In this document: piece by piece, positions 6,185 through 10,240 of the stretch
Numbering within the stretch: the first letter of the stretch is position 1
Layout: the number at the start of each line of letters is the position of its first letter
Assembly: GCA_002390825.1 (NCBI GenBank)
Contig: DGQR01000139.1
Coordinates: 1-10,240 of the forward strand
Origin: Rhodoferax sp. UBA4409
GTDB lineage: Bacteria; Pseudomonadota; Gammaproteobacteria; Burkholderiales; Burkholderiaceae_C
Direction of reading: 5' to 3'
Length of the DNA stretch: 10,240 nt
Made by a program: the position numbers and the translations under genes
The notes under the pieces: model-generated
Told to the model about the DNA's origin: nothing
Databases searched by the model: none
Seen by the model: the letters and a program-made list of their open reading frames with translations, nothing else

Positions 6185-7099
6185 TCAGCTCACTGAGAAC
6201 GACACCACAGGCGCACTGCTGTCGCCAAAGGAAGCCCCAAGTCCTAGCTCACCTGACCCATGCAAGACACACTCATCACGACGCAATAAGATTTCCCCAG
6301 ACGAATCATCAGCAAACCGCACCCACGTGCCATAAGTACTGAGGTCTTCGACCAGAACCCCACCGTTACGCCAAACCAGCCGTGCGTGCATTCGAGAGAC
6401 CCGTGGGTCGGCAACGACAAACTCAGCACTTTTCACGCGGCCGATATGTGCTGGTAATTCGAACGAGCGGAATGTCATGTGCTTCTCCCGGTACCTAAGA
6501 TCTACTTGCTTGCCTAGGACATCTTTACCGGACATTGTGCTCACCATAATCTGGGCTTGCATCGTCAAAAAATCAGACTGCTCGTCTTCTTTCCATTCGA
6601 CCTGTAAAACTTCGCAGTTTTCCGAACGCCCCCGGATGGCAATTTTGCCTACGGCACGGACGGATACCCCCTTTTTTAGGGTCAGCACATCCACACTTCC
6701 TTTGCTCGCCCAAATCTGGCTGGGCCCAGCTAAATCACATAGACGCGCAGCGACATTGACAGCGTCACCGTAGTAATCACCCGCTGTGAATTCAGTATCA
6801 CCAAATGCGATTCCGATCTTTACGGGCAAACTCACACGTAATTCAAAATTGTACAAATGGCGGCTATGGACCCGTTGCACCTGAACTGCGAAATCTAACG
6901 CCTTGCCAGGCTGCCCAAACACCGCCATCACGCCGTCGCCGAGCTTCTTTACAAGCTGTCCCTGATGCGCGTAGACCAGCGCTGTGATCTGGTCAAGAAT
7001 TTGAGTGATAACAACGGTCGCGCGTGCATTCCCCAAAGCCCCGAACGCACCGGTGCTTCCATGAAGATCTGTGAAGACGACAGTTGATTTAATACCCAT
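6185..7099 (-). CDS. Class III adenylate cyclase fused to an FHA domain
   Basis: The 304-residue cytosolic protein starts with a class III nucleotide cyclase domain (about 1-175) that makes a cyclic nucleotide. The two metal-binding aspartates are D11 (VVFTDLHGST) and D55 (KKLGDGVMAVF). Base-selecting K51 and D107 suggest ATP rather than GTP, and the transition-state residues N114 and R118 are present in GDAVNVAARLC, so it looks active. After a linker, a C-terminal FHA domain (about 219-290) has IGR, the phosphothreonine-binding S235-R-M-H238 and YGT where NGT is usual. FHA domains bind phosphothreonine, so regulation by a Ser/Thr kinase or docking to a phosphorylated partner is inferred. No membrane segment is visible. 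The ATG at 7099 has only a weak GGAA upstream. It diverges from the small gene at 7313. Confidence 0.9.
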   Translation of the reverse strand: MGIKSTVVFTDLHGSTGAFGALGNARATVVITQILDQITALVYAHQGQLVKKLGDGVMAVFGQPGKALDFAVQVQRVHSRHLYNFELRVSLPVKIGIAFGDTEFTAGDYYGDAVNVAARLCDLAGPSQIWASKGSVDVLTLKKGVSVRAVGKIAIRGRSENCEVLQVEWKEDEQSDFLTMQAQIMVSTMSGKDVLGKQVDLRYREKHMTFRSFELPAHIGRVKSAEFVVADPRVSRMHARLVWRNGGVLVEDLSTYGTWVRFADDSSGEILLRRDECVLHGSGELGLGASFGDSSAPVVSFSVS

Positions 7100-7154
7100 C
7101 CGTGATATTCCGAAAGGCCTCGCTTGACTTAAGTTACAAGCGCATTAAAAGGCG

Positions 7155-7184
7155 TTTATGCGAATTACGAGCTAACTGAATCAA
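7155..7184 (-). promoter_or_regulatory. Possible promoter of the cyclase-FHA gene
   Basis: On the minus strand, TTGATT (7184-7179) and CATAAA (7160-7155) are 18 bases apart. This would give a leader of about 50 bases. The -10 element coincides with the TTTATGCG arm of the inverted repeat at 7141-7162, so a protein bound there could block transcription. Matches are moderate. Confidence 0.33.
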
Positions 7185-7259
7185 AACACCAACATTGTTA
7201 CGCGGCAGTTAAGTCCATTTGGCGCTGTTGCGTAACGGGAACAATTCGCAAAACCCCTA

Positions 7260-7288
7260 TTGCACCGCTCTGCTGATGGCTTTATGTT
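7260..7288 (+). promoter_or_regulatory. Possible sigma70-type promoter of the small unknown gene
   Basis: TTGCAC (7260-7265) and TATGTT (7283-7288) are spaced by 17 bases. The predicted transcript start, about 7295, leaves a short leader that still contains the strong AAGGA ribosome binding site at 7300-7304. Consensus matches are three and four of six, so it is only a candidate. Confidence 0.38.
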
Positions 7289-7312
7289 CGCACAAAAGCA
7301 AGGAAAATATAC

Positions 7313-7657
7313 ATGAGTTGGATTGCAGAAAACTTGTTTGGCCGCGTTGGTTCTTTGTTGCAAGGACTGTCTGGGCCCTCAAAAAAAGCCTCGGTGACCA
7401 CGTTGCACGAGATTCGCATGGAGATGCTAGCGGCGTTAGGCGATGTTGCAGAAAAACGCTTCCCCTTAGTTCAGCTTCGAGTTACCTACGCAAGTGATAT
7501 CGATGATCTTTGGTATTTGCGTGGGGATGTTATGGCAGCAATTGCATCCTTACGTGGCGAAGCGGTGGCTAAAGAGAAACTTCACCAAATTAGCACGATG
7601 TTTGTAGGCCTAGTGCCTCACAACCTGACGAACAAATTTTCAGTACGCCTGTCTTAA
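7313..7657 (+). CDS. Small conserved-looking protein of unknown function
   Basis: I do not recognise this 114-residue protein. The gene looks real: ATG at 7313 follows AAGGA by eight bases, the frame is well formed, and it fills the space exactly up to the convergent ldcA end, with two bases between the stops. The product has an amphipathic N-terminus (SWIAENLFGRVGSLLQGL), a basic mixed middle (HEIRMEMLAALGDVAEKRFP) and a likely alpha/beta C-terminal part (LVQLRVTYASDIDDLWYLRG, then a helix AIASLRGEAVAKEKLHQIS). There is no signal peptide, cysteine pair or obvious membrane segment, so it is probably cytosolic. Divergent placement next to the cyclase-FHA gene suggests a possible shared regulator or a signalling accessory role, but that is inference from position only. 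Confidence 0.72.
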   Translation: MSWIAENLFGRVGSLLQGLSGPSKKASVTTLHEIRMEMLAALGDVAEKRFPLVQLRVTYASDIDDLWYLRGDVMAAIASLRGEAVAKEKLHQISTMFVGLVPHNLTNKFSVRLS

Positions 7658-7659
7658 AA

Positions 7660-8598
7660 CTAATGATGCCCCCAGTACAAGAGTACGTCTCTGCCGCTCG
7701 ATGTTAAATCGACCTTCAAGCCAAACGGCAAGAGGACTTTGGTCGGTACGTGGCCGTACGGAAGGTTGGTATAGACAGGAATATTGAGCTGATTACGCAA
7801 CCAACCAATTACCTTTGGCAGGCCGAAACCGCTGTCATGAGAAGTCAGTTTGTAAGCGCTAAACTGACCTAGAACTATTGCTCGTTGACGCGCCAGGACG
7901 CCACTCCTCATTAGCTGCGTCAACATACGCTCAATACGGTAGGGATGTTCTGCGACGTCCTCGATAAACAGAATTCCTTCTCGAATATCCGGAAAGTAAG
8001 GAGTACCTATCAGAGACGCGAGGACCGTCAGATTGCCACCCCACAGGGTAGCATCCTCGATCACAAAATCATTTTCTGAAATATGACCGTTGCGATCCTG
8101 TCGCCAACCTGCCCCCTCCCCTTGCCCCATCAGCAGGTCAGCAAAGCAGTCTTCCATAATGTCGTCAGGAGTTTCACCGCTGACACCACCTACACCAAAC
8201 CCCTCACACATTGCGGGGCCTGCCCAAGTGCAGGCTCCAGTTTGCGCGAACAAAGCTAGCTGCAAGGCAGTGAAATCACTGATTCCAACAAACTGAGTTC
8301 CGTTCTCAATGGCAGAAGCAATAGAGGTATATGGCAGTCGATCTATGACCCGTGTTATGCCGTAACCCCCTCTAGTTATCAGGGCGACATCTGCGCCACT
8401 ATTCGCAGCACGCTCGACAGCTCGGATTCGAGTCGCATCATCTCCAGCGAACCGCTCAAAACGAGTCAGGGCATCTTGGTCGACTTCCACGTCATATCCC
8501 AACTCAGTAAGACGACGAACTCCTCTTTTGAAGGCAGCACGGTCGCGCACAGCGCCCGATGGGGAATATAGATAAATAACTTTTTTAACGAGGCTCAT
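7660..8598 (-). CDS. ldcA: LD-carboxypeptidase (muramoyltetrapeptide carboxypeptidase), S66 family
   Basis: LdcA removes the terminal D-Ala from murein tetrapeptides in the cytoplasm during cell-wall recycling. The 312-residue protein contains the whole S66 catalytic triad: nucleophile S107 in VGISDFTALQLAL, E213 in GILFIEDVAEHPYRIERML and H283 in YGHVPTK. From memory, these correspond to S115, E217 and H285 of the Pseudomonas aeruginosa enzyme. The RGGYGITRVIDRL and GPAMCEGFG blocks are also typical, and no signal peptide is present. Its ATG (8598) overlaps the stop of the upstream tadA fusion gene as ATGA, so it is very likely translated by coupling with that gene. It converges on the small unknown gene with two bases between stops, leaving no room for a separate terminator. 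Confidence 0.94.
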   Translation of the reverse strand: MSLVKKVIYLYSPSGAVRDRAAFKRGVRRLTELGYDVEVDQDALTRFERFAGDDATRIRAVERAANSGADVALITRGGYGITRVIDRLPYTSIASAIENGTQFVGISDFTALQLALFAQTGACTWAGPAMCEGFGVGGVSGETPDDIMEDCFADLLMGQGEGAGWRQDRNGHISENDFVIEDATLWGGNLTVLASLIGTPYFPDIREGILFIEDVAEHPYRIERMLTQLMRSGVLARQRAIVLGQFSAYKLTSHDSGFGLPKVIGWLRNQLNIPVYTNLPYGHVPTKVLLPFGLKVDLTSSGRDVLLYWGHH

Positions 8599-9797
8599 TT
8601 GATCAACAACTCACGCTCAAGAAAATCGAGATGGATTTCATCTACAACGACCGGACAAAATGTCGGTGATTTGAGCGTATTTTCGGGTGAGAAAGCAGGT
8701 TTTCTTAGGGCGTCCAATACGGCGGCATGACCCTTGTCAGGAAAGTGCGCAATCAGCGCCTTCACCACATTGTCTGGTAAACCAACCAGGTGATTCAATT
8801 GTTTTCTGGACAAACCACCGATCGACCTGTAGCTTTGATGGAGGGACGACTCGGCTAGAGCCGTCAACACTGGCGGCCTGGATGTAACAATTGAAAACAC
8901 TGAAGACGCATCTATTTTCAAAACAGAGCAAAGTTCAGTCCCAATAGCTTTTGCGTTGCCTATGGCCACGATATGGGTCGGGGTAAGGTCCATATATTTC
9001 GTCAATGCAGTGAGCGAACTTACATGCGCTCGCACAGAATGCCATTCACTTTTTTTCGGTCTATCACTCAAGCCATGGCCAAGCAGGTCTGGAGCGATGA
9101 CGCGCACACCATGATGAGCCATACGGCTCACTAAGGACCACACCTGAAAAGACCAAAAACCCAATTCATGAATACAAAGTAAGGTGTATTTCGGATTTGA
9201 CGTATTCGAATCCAGATACCGAATTCGATAACCTTCACTGGTATGAAAATAGCTGCTTCTGATTGTCGAGCCATCGGGGCAAGGTAATGCCTGCGCATCT
9301 AATCGCAATGCATCTTCCCGAAGTGAAATTTGTTCCTCGCGGTTTCTCTTTCGCGCCGACACAAAAAAAGATTGCAGAATTCGCTGACACTCTTCTCTAA
9401 GAACTCCACCGGTTACCAAGGTGTGGTGGTTGAGTTGACGCTGGTTGAAAAGATCCAGAACAGACCCCGCGGTACCGGTTTTGGGATCTGGCGCACCAAA
9501 AACCACTCGAGCGAGGCGACTATGAAAAATTGCACCACTACACATGGTGCAAGGCTCCAGGGTGACAAACAGCTCAGCACCACTCAATCTGTGACTGGCA
9601 ACGGCTTGAGAGGCTTCCCTCAGCGCGAGTATCTCTGCATGGGCACTAGGGTCGTTCAACTCTCGAGTTCTATTCCGTCCACGGCCAATCACCTGTCCTT
9701 TGTAAACAACTATGGCACCCACAGGGACTTCACCGGCAGACTCTGCTAACACGGCCTCCTCCAAGGCCAGTGTCATAAAAAAATCATCAGATTCCAA
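8595..9797 (-). CDS. tadA: tRNA adenosine(34) deaminase TadA with a C-terminal degenerate alpha/beta-hydrolase domain
   Basis: TadA converts A34 to inosine in tRNA-Arg(ACG), an essential decoding step. The N-terminal part (about 1-155) has all zinc-site residues: H53-A-E55 and P82-C83-x2-C86, with VPVGAIVV and a normal C-terminal helix. The protein then runs to 400 residues, against about 160 for ordinary TadA. After a linker (about 155-180) comes an alpha/beta-hydrolase-like domain: IRYLDSN, IHELGFWSFQVW (H210), VIAPDLLGHGLSDRP. The expected nucleophile elbow G-x-S/D-x-G reads G280-N-A282-K-A284, so the nucleophile is missing, and the sequence ends shortly after the strand PVVVDEIHLD, leaving little room for a catalytic His. 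The start used is TTG (9797), the only start codon before ATG 9776. It keeps the family-like SDDFFMTLALEEA and overlaps the EAL frame by 11 bases. ATG 9776 is the alternative. Confidence 0.88.
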   Translation of the reverse strand: MESDDFFMTLALEEAVLAESAGEVPVGAIVVYKGQVIGRGRNRTRELNDPSAHAEILALREASQAVASHRLSGAELFVTLEPCTMCSGAIFHSRLARVVFGAPDPKTGTAGSVLDLFNQRQLNHHTLVTGGVLREECQRILQSFFVSARKRNREEQISLREDALRLDAQALPCPDGSTIRSSYFHTSEGYRIRYLDSNTSNPKYTLLCIHELGFWSFQVWSLVSRMAHHGVRVIAPDLLGHGLSDRPKKSEWHSVRAHVSSLTALTKYMDLTPTHIVAIGNAKAIGTELCSVLKIDASSVFSIVTSRPPVLTALAESSLHQSYRSIGGLSRKQLNHLVGLPDNVVKALIAHFPDKGHAAVLDALRKPAFSPENTLKSPTFCPVVVDEIHLDFLERELLIK

Positions 9798-10236
9798 CGA
9801 TTGCCCCGCGCTCCCTCAGCCAGTCTTTCAGCAAGACAGAGGTCATGGGCTTGGCATACAAGTACCCTTGACCTTCATGGCAGCCCAGCTGCTTTAAGCG
9901 CGCTGCTTGTGCTTCGGATTCAATACCTTCGGCAATAACTTTTAACTGCAGGTTTCTGCCTAACTCGATCACCATCGACGCGATATGGCCCCCCATCACA
10001 TCGTCACTCAATTCAGAAACAAAAGCCCTATCAATCTTCAACCTATCGATAGGTAACTGTCGTAACTGACTGAGTGATGAATATCCGGTCCCAAAATCAT
10101 CAATAGCGATCGATATTCCAAGCTCGCGCACACTGTGCAGGGTCTCCAGCATGAAGTCCGCATCTTCCATTGCAACGGACTCTGTAATCTCCAGTTCCAG
10201 ACACTCGGGTTGAATAGATGTGTCGGACAGAGCTGA
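9787..10236 (-). CDS. C-terminal part of an EAL-domain (c-di-GMP phosphodiesterase) protein, frame stopped at the window edge
   Basis: EAL domains hydrolyse c-di-GMP to pGpG. This frame covers the second half of the domain: LELEITES with its metal-binding Glu, IAIDDFGTGYSSL with the paired Asp, LKIDRAFV with the catalytic-site Lys, VIAEGIES with Glu, and GQGYLYAKPM. The part present is canonical, but the EAL motif itself and everything N-terminal should lie beyond 10240. The domain sequence reads back without a break to Ser at 10236-10234, and the next codon upstream (10239-10237) is TAG, inside the domain. The only ATG in the window is at 10170, which would start after LELEITES and cannot give a folded domain. 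It is therefore either a gene broken by a nonsense change, or an artefact of a sequence end. The 3' end overlaps the TTG start of tadA. Confidence 0.8.
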   Translation of the reverse strand, partial: SALSDTSIQPECLELEITESVAMEDADFMLETLHSVRELGISIAIDDFGTGYSSLSQLRQLPIDRLKIDRAFVSELSDDVMGGHIASMVIELGRNLQLKVIAEGIESEAQAARLKQLGCHEGQGYLYAKPMTSVLLKDWLRERGAIVGI

Positions 10237-10240
10237 CTAG

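Larger units (their letters stand above)
7100..7312. other. Divergent intergenic region between cyclase-FHA and small gene
   Basis: No further gene is visible here. The region holds a candidate promoter for each direction, an imperfect inverted repeat (7141-7162, arms CGCATtAAA and TTTATGCG) and an 8-base palindrome, ACTTAAGT, at 7127-7134. Together they suggest a shared control region. Confidence 0.5.

Noticed and set aside
7123..7140. Apparent long palindrome CTTGACTTAAGTTACAAG
   Set aside because: Only the central ACTTAAGT is symmetric; the outer CTTG/CAAG are offset by two bases, so it is not a true extended dyad.
9330..9749. Open frame of 139 codons on the plus strand
   Set aside because: It lies antisense within the well-supported tadA fusion gene, has no recognisable domain, and reads like a shadow frame.
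1..10240. Search by eye for tRNA, rRNA, CRISPR arrays, insertion sequences, riboswitches and phage genes
   Set aside because: Nothing convincing was found on either strand; the genes are mainly housekeeping and signalling.

Overview
The window looks like the chromosome of a betaproteobacterium, most likely of the order Burkholderiales and possibly a Comamonadaceae/Rhodoferax-like organism. This is an inference from recalled protein similarity and from the compact run mltG-tmk-holB-pilZ-tatD diverging from ygfZ; no search was run. I see no rRNA, tRNA, insertion sequence, CRISPR array or prophage gene.

Layout. At the left edge (minus strand) lies the N-terminal part of the chemotaxis phosphatase gene cheZ, with ygfZ upstream of it on the same strand. 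Diverging from ygfZ is a tightly packed plus-strand cluster: mltG (peptidoglycan transglycosylase), tmk (dTMP kinase), holB (clamp-loader delta prime), pilZ (type IV pilus factor), tatD (metal-dependent nuclease) and an exported ankyrin-repeat protein. Most joints are ATGA overlaps or gaps of 2-10 bases, so one transcript is likely. The exception is the 66-base pilZ-tatD gap, which carries a strong ribosome binding site in front of an ATG-TAG start-stop pair.

After a 173-base convergent gap containing an 18-base palindrome comes a minus-strand gene for a class III adenylate cyclase fused to an FHA domain. It diverges, over 213 bases, from a small unrecognised gene. That gene ends two bases from the end of a minus-strand cluster: an EAL-domain (c-di-GMP phosphodiesterase) fragment, tadA (tRNA A34 deaminase) and ldcA (LD-carboxypeptidase). 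The coding sequences of these three overlap.

The points most worth a second look are: a TadA carrying a C-terminal alpha/beta-hydrolase-like domain that seems to lack a nucleophile; an in-frame TAG inside the EAL domain three bases from the window end; the cyclase-FHA protein with operator-like repeats around it; and the start-stop element before tatD. Most of the window is housekeeping. I do not see a complete new multi-gene system, only these local oddities.
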